Origin: Clostridia bacterium | GTDB lineage: Bacteria > Bacillota > Clostridia > Christensenellales > Aristaeellaceae | DNA length: 24,231 nt | NCBI GenBank assembly: GCA_017537105.1 | Contig: JAFWBZ010000373.1 | Location: 1-24,231 of the forward strand | Direction of reading: 5' to 3' | Shown: positions 1 to 8,125 of the stretch, in pieces | Position numbering within the stretch: the first letter of the stretch is position 1 | Layout of the letters: each line of letters starts with the position of its first letter | Notes under the pieces: generated by a model | The model's input: the letters and a program-made list of their open reading frames with translations, nothing else | What the model was told of the DNA's origin: nothing | Database searches by the model: none | Made by a program: the position numbers and the translations under genes

Positions 1-1
1 C

Positions 2-244
2 AAGCAGCATCAGGTTGACATATTGATTTGCGGAGGCATCGGTGGCGGTGCTCAGGCTGCACTTTCTGACCAAGGAATACGATTATATGCCGGTATCCAC
101 GGCGATGTTGATAAGGCGATTGAGCAATTGATGGCTGGAAAGCTTGAGATCAGTGAAAACCCCCTATGCAATCAGAGCGGTGACCCTAATCAAGGTGAAG
201 ATCATAATGAGAACTGTGGACATGATGGTCATTGTTGCAAATGA
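2..244 (+). CDS. NifX/NifB-type dinitrogenase iron-molybdenum cofactor biosynthesis family protein (3' part)
   Basis: The gene enters from the left edge; the first full codon begins at base 2 and about 80 residues are visible. The piece contains ICGGIGGGAQAAL followed by GIRLYAGIHGDVDKAI, which matches the C-terminal half of the small NifX/NafY/NifB-like fold (the C-G-G-x-G-x-G-A glycine loop is typical). Family members bind iron-molybdenum cofactor precursors or act in Fe-S/metal handling; many in Clostridia are unrelated to nitrogen fixation. The last 25 residues are rich in Cys, His, Asp and Asn (CGHDGHCCK at the end), a likely metal-binding tail. The true start lies outside the window. 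Base composition is visibly more AT-rich than the genes from 382 onward. The family call is fairly secure; the biological role is not. Confidence 0.75.
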   Translation, partial: KQHQVDILICGGIGGGAQAALSDQGIRLYAGIHGDVDKAIEQLMAGKLEISENPLCNQSGDPNQGEDHNENCGHDGHCCK

Positions 245-262
245 CCGTTATTGTTGAACCTT

Positions 263-272
263 AAGGAGGAGG
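263..272 (+). promoter_or_regulatory. Strong Shine-Dalgarno-like sequence without an obvious start codon
   Basis: AAGGAGGAGG lies 18 bases after the first gene, but the next bases give GTG CAT TAA, and no ATG, GTG or TTG opens a usable frame at normal spacing. An ATT at 276 would open a frame running into the next gene's signal-peptide region. The flavoprotein start at 382 is over 100 bases away, so this site does not serve it. It may be a remnant of a lost gene start. Confidence 0.35.
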
Positions 273-381
273 TGCATTAATCGAACTGGCCGCTTTGCGT
301 TGTTTTCTATTTGGCTCAATGATCAAACGTTTGCCAACGACGACAGCGCTTCTGTTGAAGCGCAGAAATGGAGAATGGGAC

Positions 382-2277
382 ATGAAGAAGATTGCAAGCA
401 TCCTCTTGGTACTCATGCTGTTGCTTTCCTGCATCAGCGCTATGGCGGAGACTTTTGAAGGTGTCGGTACCGGCAATGGTGGCGACATTAAAGTGGCCAT
501 CACTGTGGAAGATGGTAAGATCACGGCAATTGAAGTGCTGGAACAGAATGAGACTCCCGGTATCTGTGACGCAGCTTTTGCACAGATTCCAGATGCGATC
601 ATCGCCAGCCAGTCCCTGGCGGTGGATACCGTCACCGGCGCTACGAATTCTTCCAACGGCATCCTGGCCGCAGTTGAGGCTGCTGCCGCTGCCGCGGGTC
701 TGGATGTGGACGCCATGAAGGCCGCCCCCGTCGAGAGCGGAGAAGAAGCGACTTACCCGACCGAGCTTTCCGCTGATGTCATCATCGTCGGTGCCGGCGG
801 TGCGGGCATGTCCGCCGCGACTGCCGCGACCCAGAACGGCGCGAGCGTGATCGTGATCGAGAAGATGGGCACGATCGGCGGCAACTCCATCATCTGCGGC
901 GGCATCTATAACTGCCCCGACGAAGAGCTGCAGAGCCAGGTGGAAATGACCGACAGCGTGAAGTCCCTGGTGGAGACGGCCATTGCCGAAGAACCCGTCA
1001 GCGAGGAGCATGCCGCCCTCATCGAAGCAGTCAAGGCAGATTACGAAGCCTGGCAGGCCGACGGAGCCAAGGGCCTGTTCGACACCGCGAACTGGTTTGC
1101 CCTGCAGACCTGGAATGGCGGCGACAAGGTGGGCAACCTGACGCTGGTCAAGGCTCTGACGAGCCAGGCCTACGAAGATCTGGGCTGGCTGAAGAGCCTG
1201 GGCATGGAGTTCGCCGACAAGATCGGCCAGGGTGCCGGCTCCCTCTATCAAAGGACCCATTCCTCCCTGGATTCCATGGGTACCGGCTATCTCAAGGTAT
1301 TCTCGAACGCTGTGGGAACTGACAAGGTGCTGCTCAACACCAAGGGTGAGCATCTGATCCAGGACGAGTCCGGCCGCGTGGTCGGCGTCGTGGCCACCAA
1401 TCCCGACGGTTCCGAGCTGACCCTGCATGCCAACAAGGGCGTCATCATCGCCACCGGTGGCTTCTCTGCAAATGTGGAAATGCGTGAGAAGTACAACACC
1501 TCTGGCAAGTGGCCGGTTCTGGGCGAAAACGTCATGACCACCAACGCCGCAGGCATCACCGGCGACGGCATCGCGATGGCGGCGGAGGTCGGCGCGAACC
1601 TGGTGGACATGGAGCAGATCCAGTTGCTGTACCTGGGCAATCCCTTCAACGGCGGCATGACCCGTTACACCCCCCGAGACCTGTCCGGCACCGACCAGAT
1701 CATCTTCGTGAACAAGGAAGGCAAGCGCTTCGTCCAGGAGGACGGACGCCGCGACGTGATTTGCTGCGCGTTGATCGAGCAGACGGATGGCCTCATGTAC
1801 ATCCTGGAGTCCGGCGACGGCAATGCCACTGATCCGGACGAGCTGATGACCGGCGACGGCTATCCTGCCCGTGAGGCAGAGGCCGAAGGCTATCTGCTGA
1901 TCGCGGATACGCTGGAGGAGATGGCTGAGAAGATCGGCTGTCCCTATGAGGATCTCCAGGCAACCGTCGATGCCTTCAACGCCTCTGTGGAAGCTGGCGA
2001 GGACGAGTTTGGCCGCAAGCTGTATTCCACGCAGCTGACCAAGGGGCCCTGAATTGCGTGCCCCCGCGTTGCCTGCGTACATCACACCATGGGCGGTGTC
2101 AACATCGATGAAGACACGCATGTGCTGGATGCCGAAGGCAACATCATCCCGGGTCTGTATGCGGCTGGCGAGGTGACCGGTGGTATTCATGGCGCGAACC
2201 GTCTGGGCGGTAATGCCATCGTTGACTTCGTAGTTAACGGAAAGAAAGCCGGTACCAACGCATCCAACGAACAATAA
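382..2277 (+). pseudogene. Secreted FMN-binding/FAD-dependent fumarate-reductase-like flavoprotein, interrupted by an in-frame TGA
   Basis: Reading from ATG 382 gives a signal peptide (MKKIASILLVLM, cleavage near AMA-E23). An FMN-binding domain follows (residues about 24-105) with VTGATNSS, where Thr88 is the expected flavin attachment residue. A FAD_binding_2 domain comes next (Rossmann VIIVGAGGAGMS at 133-144). Family members are extracytoplasmic reductases of fumarate, urocanate or similar enoates. Codon 557 (2050-2052) is TGA, yet the same frame continues without any shift into HHTMGG (567-572) and AGEVTGGIHGANRLGGNA to TAA at 2275-2277, 631 codons in all. The HHTMGG histidine and the ANRLGG arginine are catalytic or binding residues in this family, so a product stopped at 556 should be inactive. 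The TGA occupies the aromatic position of the usual G-P-[FY]-[FY]-A motif. It could be a nonsense mutation, a sequencing error or recoding. An upstream in-frame ATG at 295 is rejected because the signal peptide begins at 382. Confidence 0.85.
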
Positions 2278-2305
2278 TTGAACTGTCGAATACAGGGTTG
2301 AATGC

Positions 2306-2344
2306 AGACCCGCTGTCACCTTTACAAGTGACAGCGGGTCTTTT
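2306..2344 (+). terminator. Rho-independent terminator after the flavoprotein gene
   Basis: A perfect 13-bp stem (2307-2319 with 2328-2340, GACCCGCTGTCAC and its complement) encloses an 8-base loop and is followed by TTTT. It lies 29 bases after the flavoprotein stop codon. Confidence 0.9.
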
Positions 2345-2403
2345 CAAATCTGTCTGCAGTGAGAATTATCGCACATGGCGGAATGACAAACAAAAAGCTG
2401 TCA

Positions 2404-2516
2404 TCAGGAACCGTTCCCATTGCCATACATCAAATAAAACGGCAAGGTCAATGTGCCTGTCCCCTCGGGATCCCACCGTTCCCATCCTCCTGACAACAGG
2501 CCATGACACGGGGACA
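2404..2516. repeat. Possible degenerate REP/MITE-like sequence in an intergenic gap
   Basis: This gap between the terminator and the convergent hydrolase gene holds two copies of CCGTTCCCAT (2411-2420 and 2476-2485), the inverted pair TCAGGA (2404-2409) and TCCTGA (2488-2493), and the inverted pair TGTCCCC (2458-2464) and GGGGACA (2510-2516). It resembles decayed palindromic repeat elements but no intact boundaries or transposase are visible. Confidence 0.3.
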
Positions 2517-2533
2517 GATACGTCGACGCGGTC

Positions 2534-3550
2534 TCACTTCGTCAGCCTGCTGTATCGACCGGACACCCAGCCGGTCTTTCCCTGGAAGGCGATCCGGTTC
2601 CAGCCGTCCTCAGTCGTCTCACCCGCATAGGCGAACTGCTCGCCATCGTGGGCGATGCCAATGGCCTTCGACGCCTTGTCCGGCTTCTCGCGCACGTAGC
2701 AGTTTCCGCCTGTGATGGCCACCTTCTCCGGCGAGGTCACCGGCTTCTCCAGGCGCGCCAGGGCCTTCTCCATGGCCTCGAAGGACTTGGGGCCGAACTC
2801 GCCGTCCGCCTCCAGGTGGCGCGCCCTCTGGAACCGCTTGACGGCCTCCTCGGTGGCGTCGCCGAATTCGCCGTCCGCGCCGTAGCGTCCGCAGTCGTAG
2901 CCCAGTCGAATCAGGTTCTCCTGAAGCTCCCGCACATCCGCTCCGCTCATGCCATTCTTCAACAGCCGATCGCCCAGATGGCACTCCCCGGGTTCGACCG
3001 CTCCCGCCTCTGCATAATCGAAATACTTCGTCATCCATCCCCAGAAGTCCGGCTTGCGACTCAAAAGCTTCGTCTCCACCACGCCGTACATCACGCCCCG
3101 GGCCTCGATCAGATACCAGTCCCCCTCCGGCTCCTCCGCCTTCACCGGCTTGTACAGAAACGCGACGTGGTGGATGTCCGCGGCGGAATCGCCCCAGAAC
3201 ACCGCCGCGCCCGGCACCCGATACCGGGCCGGGATCATGCCAGCTCCCCTGGAATCGCACCACTGCCCGTAATTGTAGCGCGCCTTGGAATTGATGTCCA
3301 CGCCGGTGTAGTCCTTGTAGATGCCCTCCGCGAGTCCGTTGCAGTCCCACACCCGCGCGGCGTGCGCCCGCCAATAGAGCGCCTTCTGCTCCTGCTTCGG
3401 ATTCTTGTCGTACTGGGTAAACCACCAGCTGTCCGCCTTCCACTTGCGCGGGTTCTGGCCCGTGGCCCCCATGATATAGCCGTCCTTTCGCTCCCATGCC
3501 TCCCCCAGCTGTCGAACAAACTGGTCGATGGGCATTTTTTGAATCGCCAT
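2534..3550 (-). CDS. NlpC/P60-like cell-wall hydrolase with peptidoglycan-binding and SH3 domains
   Basis: This 338-residue protein has three parts. The N-terminal region (about 1-180) looks like an NlpC/P60-type papain-fold domain: WDCNGLAEG places a candidate nucleophile at Cys70, and DIHHVAFLYK supplies a candidate His127/128. A PG_binding_1 repeat follows at about 190-262 (LKNGMSGADVRELQ, DGEFGDATEEAVKRFQ), then a bacterial SH3 domain at about 277-336 (NCYVREKP, GWVSGRYSRL). The expected activity is cleavage of peptide cross-bridges in peptidoglycan. The ATG at 3550 has a GGAGGGGAGGGG ribosome site just upstream. There is no signal peptide or transmembrane segment, so export would need lysis, a holin or a non-classical route. 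It has no phage neighbours here. The catalytic-domain call is less certain than the two binding domains. Confidence 0.75.
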   Translation of the reverse strand: MAIQKMPIDQFVRQLGEAWERKDGYIMGATGQNPRKWKADSWWFTQYDKNPKQEQKALYWRAHAARVWDCNGLAEGIYKDYTGVDINSKARYNYGQWCDSRGAGMIPARYRVPGAAVFWGDSAADIHHVAFLYKPVKAEEPEGDWYLIEARGVMYGVVETKLLSRKPDFWGWMTKYFDYAEAGAVEPGECHLGDRLLKNGMSGADVRELQENLIRLGYDCGRYGADGEFGDATEEAVKRFQRARHLEADGEFGPKSFEAMEKALARLEKPVTSPEKVAITGGNCYVREKPDKASKAIGIAHDGEQFAYAGETTEDGWNRIAFQGKTGWVSGRYSRLTK

Positions 3551-3600
3551 GCATTTCCCCTCCCCTCCTTGCTATGCCGCCGTCGGCCGATCCGTTCATA

Positions 3601-3630
3601 TTGACAATCCCTGCGGCAAAACGGTATAAT
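3601..3630 (+). promoter_or_regulatory. Consensus SigA-type promoter of the GH1 gene
   Basis: TTGACA (3601-3606) and TATAAT (3625-3630) are both perfect and separated by 18 bases. The predicted start near 3637 leaves a leader of about 26 nt ending in GGAGGGG (3650-3656). No LacI-type operator resembling those at 9662 and 10900 is seen here. Confidence 0.85.
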
Positions 3631-3662
3631 GATGCCATCGACATGAAACGGAGGGGATATCT

Positions 3663-5033
3663 TTGGTACAGTTCCCGCGCGACTTCCTCTGGGGCGCCGC
3701 ATGCGCCTCCTTCCAGTGCGAGGGCGCCTGGGATGCAGACGGCAAAGGCCCGAGCATCTGGGACGACTTCTGCCATGAATCCGGCGGCAAGAACATCAAG
3801 CACGGCGACAACGGCGACGTGGCCTGCGATACTTATCACCGCTATCGGGAGGACATCGCGCTGATGAAGGCCCACGGCATCCGCGCGTATCGCTTCTCCA
3901 TCAGCTGGCCCCGGGTCATCCCCGACGGCGACGGCGCGATCAACGAGGCGGGCCTGCAATACTATGACAACCTGGTCGACGCGCTGATCGAAAGCGGCAT
4001 CGAGCCGATGATCACCCTCTACCACTGGGACCTGCCCAGCGCCCTCCAGCACAAAGGCGGCTGGCTGAACCGGGACATCGTGACGGCCTTCGAGCGCTAT
4101 GCCCGCCTGATCGCTGAGCGCTTCGCCGGGCGCGTGCGCTGCTTCATGACGCTGAACGAGCCCCAGTGCGCCGCGTCCCTCGGCTACGGAATCGGCATAC
4201 ATGCCCCCGGCTGGAAGCTCTCCGGGGAATGCGTCGCGCGGGTGTATCACCACATGGCGCTGGCGCACAGCGCCGCGCAGCGCGCCATCAAGGCCGTCGC
4301 GCCGGACGTCCGGGTGGGCGTGGTCTGCTGCGGTCGCATGGCCTATCCGCTGGTGGATACGCCTGAGGGCCGCGAGGCCGCCTATCGCGCGTCCTTCGAC
4401 CTGTCCGAGGAATGGGCCTTTTCCTACAACGTCTTCCTCGACAGCCTGATCTGGCGCCGCTACGACGACTCGGCCAACGCCGTGCTTCGCCGCTTTGCGG
4501 CGGAGATCCCTGAATCCGACTGTCTGCTGATGGAGACGCCCGACTTCCTCGGCATGAACATCTACAACGGCCAGCCCGTCGACGAGTCCGGCAGGCCGGT
4601 GCCCTTCCCCGCCGGCAATCCCTCGACCGCGCTGAAGTGGCCGGTGACGCCGGAGGTGATGCACTATGCGCCGATGCACCTCCACCGCCGCTACGGGCTT
4701 CCCATGATCATCACGGAAAACGGGCTCTCCTGCAACGACAAGGTATTTCTGGACGGCAAGGTCCACGACCCGGACCGCATCGACTTCCTGCACCGCTATC
4801 TGACGAATCTGTCCATGGCCATCGCGGAGGGCACTCCGGTCATGGGATACCTCCACTGGAGCTTTCTGGACAACTTCGAGTGGGCGGACGGCTACAGCGA
4901 GCGCTTCGGCCTCATCCACGTCGATTATGAGACGCTGCAACGCACGCCCAAGGATTCCGCCCGCTGGTACGCGCAGGTGATCGCCAGCAACGGCGACGTG
5001 CTGAACGAGGTGCCAAAGTACGGATGTGTGTGA
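3663..5033 (+). CDS. Glycoside hydrolase family 1 beta-glucosidase / 6-phospho-beta-glucosidase
   Basis: A 456-residue protein, the normal GH1 length, beginning FPRDFLWGAACASFQCEGAW, the classic GH1 N-terminus. The acid/base glutamate sits in TLNEPQ (Glu166) and the nucleophile in ITENG (Glu352); YRFSISWPR and WSFLDNFEW are further family signatures. It is expected to hydrolyse beta-linked glucosides or similar disaccharides in the cytoplasm, since no signal peptide is present. Free-sugar versus 6-phosphate specificity cannot be decided by eye. The start is TTG at 3663, placed 6 bases after GGAGGGG; no better ATG precedes the conserved N-terminus. The gene overlaps the following acetyltransferase by 10 bases, indicating co-translation. 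The sugar ABC cassette at 5650-9602 could supply substrate, but the two units converge and have separate promoters. Confidence 0.95.
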   Translation: MVQFPRDFLWGAACASFQCEGAWDADGKGPSIWDDFCHESGGKNIKHGDNGDVACDTYHRYREDIALMKAHGIRAYRFSISWPRVIPDGDGAINEAGLQYYDNLVDALIESGIEPMITLYHWDLPSALQHKGGWLNRDIVTAFERYARLIAERFAGRVRCFMTLNEPQCAASLGYGIGIHAPGWKLSGECVARVYHHMALAHSAAQRAIKAVAPDVRVGVVCCGRMAYPLVDTPEGREAAYRASFDLSEEWAFSYNVFLDSLIWRRYDDSANAVLRRFAAEIPESDCLLMETPDFLGMNIYNGQPVDESGRPVPFPAGNPSTALKWPVTPEVMHYAPMHLHRRYGLPMIITENGLSCNDKVFLDGKVHDPDRIDFLHRYLTNLSMAIAEGTPVMGYLHWSFLDNFEWADGYSERFGLIHVDYETLQRTPKDSARWYAQVIASNGDVLNEVPKYGCV

Positions 5034-5581
5034 CGCTTCGACAGATCATCGCAGGCGATCCCGCGCTTCCGGCGCTGCGCGCGCTGAATGAAGAGGCCTT
5101 TCCGCCTTGCGAGCGCATCGATCCTGCCTACTTGATCGACGGCCTCACAGGCATGCGCCAGGAGCTGCTGGGCATCTGCTGCAATGGCCGCGCCGTCGGT
5201 TTTCTGTCCCTGGTGTTCCTCGACCGCTGCGCCTACATTGGCTATTTCGCCATTTCCGCGGAGGAGCGCGGAAGGGGCATCGGCGGCGCCGCGCTGCGCT
5301 TGCTGCGTGAGCGGTATCCGGATTGTCAGATCGTGGTGGATTTTGAGGCGCCGGATCCCGACGCGCCCAATCATCAGCAGCGCCTGCGGCGTCGCGCATT
5401 CTACCTGCGCAACGGCTTCCATCCCACCGGGTACTATCAACACTATATGGACACCGAATTTGAAATCGCGTGCAGCGCGGACGATGACTACGACCGGTCC
5501 GCCTACGAGCGGCTGGTCCGGGAGATCCACGCGCGCGTGCCGGACTTCAACCCCAGGCACTACCGCAAAGTCGCCCGATGA
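5024..5581 (+). CDS. GNAT-family N-acetyltransferase
   Basis: A 185-residue protein with the GNAT acetyl-CoA motif A: the beta-strand YIGYFAISAEERG leads into RGRGIGGAALRLL, the pyrophosphate-binding R-G-x-G-I-G loop (about residues 84-94). FYLRNGF is the usual motif B. The acceptor substrate is unknown; candidates include small molecules, amino groups or protein N-termini. The ATG at 5024 lies inside the end of the GH1 gene (10-base overlap), so it should be translationally coupled to it. Its stop codon is 5 bases before the terminator stem at 5587. Confidence 0.85.
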   Translation: MCVTLRQIIAGDPALPALRALNEEAFPPCERIDPAYLIDGLTGMRQELLGICCNGRAVGFLSLVFLDRCAYIGYFAISAEERGRGIGGAALRLLRERYPDCQIVVDFEAPDPDAPNHQQRLRRRAFYLRNGFHPTGYYQHYMDTEFEIACSADDDYDRSAYERLVREIHARVPDFNPRHYRKVAR

Positions 5582-5586
5582 GCACA

Positions 5587-5621
5587 GCGCCCCGGTTCGA
5601 CAATGAATCGAACCGGGGCGC
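5587..5621. terminator. Bidirectional-type terminator hairpin between convergent genes
   Basis: A perfect 14-bp stem (5587-5600 with 5608-5621, GCGCCCCGGTTCGA and its complement) has a 7-base loop. It lies between the stop codons of the GNAT gene (+) and the permease gene (-). The downstream T content is modest on the plus side (CGGTTTGTC) and weak on the minus side. Confidence 0.75.
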
Positions 5622-5649
5622 CGGTTTGTCACAGCGGAGAGGCGCGGAG

Positions 5650-7128
5650 TTACTCCTTCACGCCGCCCACGGCGATGCCCGCGATGATGTACTTGCTGAA
5701 CGCGAAGTAGACGATGATCAGCGGCAGGGCCGTCATGGTCAGGCCCAGGTAGATGGAGCCGAACTCGGTGCGGTAGATGTCGCCGCGCAGCTCCTTGACC
5801 ATCATGGGCAGGGTCTTCATGTTCGGGTTCGTCAACAGCATCAGGGGCGTCAGGTAGTTGTTCCAGCTCGCAATGACCGCCATGATGCCCATGGTCGCCA
5901 TGGCCGGAATCATGATGGGCATGATGATGCTGTTAAAGGTCTTGAATTCACCTGCGCCGTCAATGCGCGCCGCCTCCACCAGCGCCACCTGGAAATTGGC
6001 CTGGAGGTACTGCTTGAAGAAGTACACGGTGGACGCCGCCGCGATGGAGGGTATGATCAGCGGCAGATAGCTGTTCACCCAGCCCAGTTGATACATGAAG
6101 ATGTAGAAGCCGGTGGCGGTGACCTGTCCGGGGATCATCAGGATGCCCATGATAACGGCAATCGCCAGCCTGCGGCCCTTAAAGTTGTAGACCGTGATGC
6201 CGTAGGCCGTCAGCGCGGAGAAGTACACGCTCAGAATCGTCGAGCCGAAGGAGATGATCGCGCTGTTGCGGAAGCCCGTCAGCAGATCGAAGTTCTTGCT
6301 CTGCAGCACCTGCCAGTTATACAGGAAATACTTGGAGGGCAGCAGGCTGACGCCCTGCTGAATCTGCTGGCTGGAGCGGGTGGCGTTCACGATCATGATC
6401 CAGAAGGGGACGATCGACAGGAAGCACAGGAAGATGCACAGCACGTAGATCATCGACCGCTTGCTGTTGAACAGGCTCTGCAGGTTGATGGCCAGCACCA
6501 CCACGGGTGCCACCAGCAGCAGCGCCGAGACGACCGGCTGGAACGTCGCGCCGGAATAGGGCTGCTTGATGGGGAACGCCCGCAGGCGCAGCAACGTATA
6601 GCACATCAGCAAGATGGCCGCGAGGTTCAGGAAGCTCGCGATGGTGTACAGCTTGCTGACGATCCGGTTGCCCGCCAGCAACTCCAGCACAAACACCGCA
6701 GCCAGCAGCGCGAGTATGATCCACGTGATCGCATAGTAGCCGGAGAAGTTGGACTCATACAGCTTGTAGGCGTTGATCACCTGCATGTCAAGCTCGAGCT
6801 CCCCGGGCAGCTTCCCGGGCAGAAGGCTGTAGCTCAGTCCGGAGGCGGACTGCCCGGCGGACGCTTCCTGCTGGGCCAGCAGCTCGTCCAGCGCGGCCTG
6901 CTCCTTGTCCACCTTGGACTGGTCCTTGGCGAGGGCGTCCGCGTCCTTTCCCGACTTGGTGTCGCGGTCCAGCTTCGCCTGGGCGCGATCCAGCTTGTCC
7001 TGCTGCTTGGCGATGTCCGCGTCCAAAGCGCCCGAGGCGTTCTCCCGGAAGGAGGCCACCGGCAGGAACATACAAACGATAGTAAGCACAATCAGCGCGA
7101 GGCTGATGATCTTCTTGGTACGACTCAT
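5650..7128 (-). CDS. Carbohydrate ABC transporter permease (MalG type) with an N-terminal coiled-coil/TM extension
   Basis: A 492-residue inner-membrane subunit. Residues about 225-492 form a standard MalG-type core with six hydrophobic segments and the EAA loop EAARIDGAGEFKTF (Glu385 to Phe398), which contacts the ATPase. The first 220 residues are extra. They contain one membrane segment (6-26), a charged Lys/Asp/Gln/Ala heptad-like stretch predicted as coiled coil (about 36-90), a polar linker, and three more hydrophobic segments (about 132-152, 158-182, 198-218). With the N-terminus inside, the coiled coil falls outside the cell and the core begins in the normal orientation. Typical MalG proteins are about 280 residues. 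The gene starts 12 bases after the MalF-type gene. No ATPase gene is in the window, as is common where a shared MsmX-like ATPase is used. The ATG at 7128 is preceded by GGGGGCGGGGAT. Confidence 0.9.
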   Translation of the reverse strand: MSRTKKIISLALIVLTIVCMFLPVASFRENASGALDADIAKQQDKLDRAQAKLDRDTKSGKDADALAKDQSKVDKEQAALDELLAQQEASAGQSASGLSYSLLPGKLPGELELDMQVINAYKLYESNFSGYYAITWIILALLAAVFVLELLAGNRIVSKLYTIASFLNLAAILLMCYTLLRLRAFPIKQPYSGATFQPVVSALLLVAPVVVLAINLQSLFNSKRSMIYVLCIFLCFLSIVPFWIMIVNATRSSQQIQQGVSLLPSKYFLYNWQVLQSKNFDLLTGFRNSAIISFGSTILSVYFSALTAYGITVYNFKGRRLAIAVIMGILMIPGQVTATGFYIFMYQLGWVNSYLPLIIPSIAAASTVYFFKQYLQANFQVALVEAARIDGAGEFKTFNSIIMPIMIPAMATMGIMAVIASWNNYLTPLMLLTNPNMKTLPMMVKELRGDIYRTEFGSIYLGLTMTALPLIIVYFAFSKYIIAGIAVGGVKE

Positions 7129-7140
7129 ATCCCCGCCCCC

Positions 7141-8100
7141 TTACTTGTGCATCGCCCGGTGCAGCTTCCTGGGAGTGCCGGTGCGATCCTTCATCAGCAT
7201 GTTCAGGAACAGCGAGCAGACGATGATGATGGCGAACAGCACCACGGAACCGGCAGAGGCCATGTTGAAGTTGTAGGTGCCGGTAAAGCCCTGCTGGTAA
7301 ATGAAGCGGGCGACGGTATTGGTCATGTTGTTCGGGTTGCCCTGGGTCATCAGGTGCGGGATATCGAACATGGTCAGACCGCCGACCAGCGAGGTGACCA
7401 GGTTGTACAGCAGGATGGGCTTGATCAGCGGCAGCGTGATCTTCCAGAAGATCTGCCGGCTGGTACAGCCGTCCAGCATGGCCGCCTCGAACAGCGCCGG
7501 GTTGATGCCGGACATGCCCGCAATCATGATGATCATGGTGTTGCCGTACCACATCCACCACTGAATGAAGGATACGATGCCCCGGGAGGTCGGCACGTTT
7601 CGGAAGTATTCAAACGGCGTATTCAGCACACCGATTTTTTGCAGCAGCGTATTGATGGGCGCGATCGGATAGGAGAACAGCGAGAAGAACAGCATACCGA
7701 TGGTTGCCGCCGTGATGATATTCGGCATGAAGATCATCACCTTGAAGGCGCCCTGTGCCTTTAAGTGCAGATGTTGATCCGTAAACCAGCTGGCCAGGAT
7801 CAATGCGAAGCCGATCTGCGGCACGAAGTTGAAGAACCAAATGATGACCGTGTTCTTGAACGACAGCCAGTACAGGGACGAGGTCTCGTTCGCCGTAAAC
7901 AGCGTCTGGAAGTTCTTAAAGCCAACCATGGAATTGTTCAGGATCTTATTCCAGCCCACGGCGTCCGTCATCGAGGTCTTGAAGGTGAAGAAAATCGGAT
8001 AGAGCTGGAAAACCAGGAACACAATGAAGAAGGGCGCAATGAAGAAGTAACCGTAGTGATCATAGGTTACCTTCTTGGGCTTCCTGCCGCTTTGCTGCAT
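7141..8100 (-). CDS. Carbohydrate ABC transporter permease (MalF/UgpA type)
   Basis: A 319-residue permease with about six membrane segments, beginning with YGYFFIAPFFIVFLVFQLYP (residues 16-35), and an EAA loop EAAMLDGCTSRQIFWKI (Glu205, Gly211). It forms the translocation pore with the MalG-type partner encoded 12 bases downstream. I chose ATG 8100 because AAAGGGGTGG lies 8 bases upstream. An in-frame ATG at 8130 would add ten residues, but it sits inside a hairpin (8126-8146) and has a poorer ribosome site. It follows the binding-protein gene after about 140 bases containing two hairpins, which may set subunit ratios. The substrate is a sugar or oligosaccharide, not determinable from sequence alone. 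Confidence 0.92.
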   Translation of the reverse strand: MQQSGRKPKKVTYDHYGYFFIAPFFIVFLVFQLYPIFFTFKTSMTDAVGWNKILNNSMVGFKNFQTLFTANETSSLYWLSFKNTVIIWFFNFVPQIGFALILASWFTDQHLHLKAQGAFKVMIFMPNIITAATIGMLFFSLFSYPIAPINTLLQKIGVLNTPFEYFRNVPTSRGIVSFIQWWMWYGNTMIIMIAGMSGINPALFEAAMLDGCTSRQIFWKITLPLIKPILLYNLVTSLVGGLTMFDIPHLMTQGNPNNMTNTVARFIYQQGFTGTYNFNMASAGSVVLFAIIIVCSLFLNMLMKDRTGTPRKLHRAMHK

Positions 8101-8125
8101 ACCTTCCACCCCTTTGCAGTAATTC

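Noticed and set aside
2040..2090. Multiple compensating frameshifts around the flavoprotein stop, giving PALPAYI-like peptides in other frames
   Set aside because: The spacing from KGP to HHTMGG in the original frame equals the family spacing (ten residues), so a single nonsense codon is the simpler explanation.
2050..2095. Selenocysteine insertion element after the TGA
   Set aside because: Only a 3-bp GCG/CGC stem could be drawn in the required region; this is too weak to support recoding.
316..2319. A 667-codon open frame on the minus strand opposite the flavoprotein gene
   Set aside because: It is the antisense shadow of a GC-rich gene with clear motifs on the plus strand; its translation is His/Gly/Gln-rich without recognisable domains.
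2619..4940. A 773-codon minus-strand open frame across the GH1 gene and the hydrolase
   Set aside because: It crosses two real genes on different strands and has no ribosome site or domain; GC-rich codon bias creates such frames.
5578..7764. A 728-codon plus-strand open frame over the permease genes
   Set aside because: The permeases on the minus strand have full membrane topology and EAA loops; the plus frame is a low-complexity His/Gln/Arg-rich shadow.
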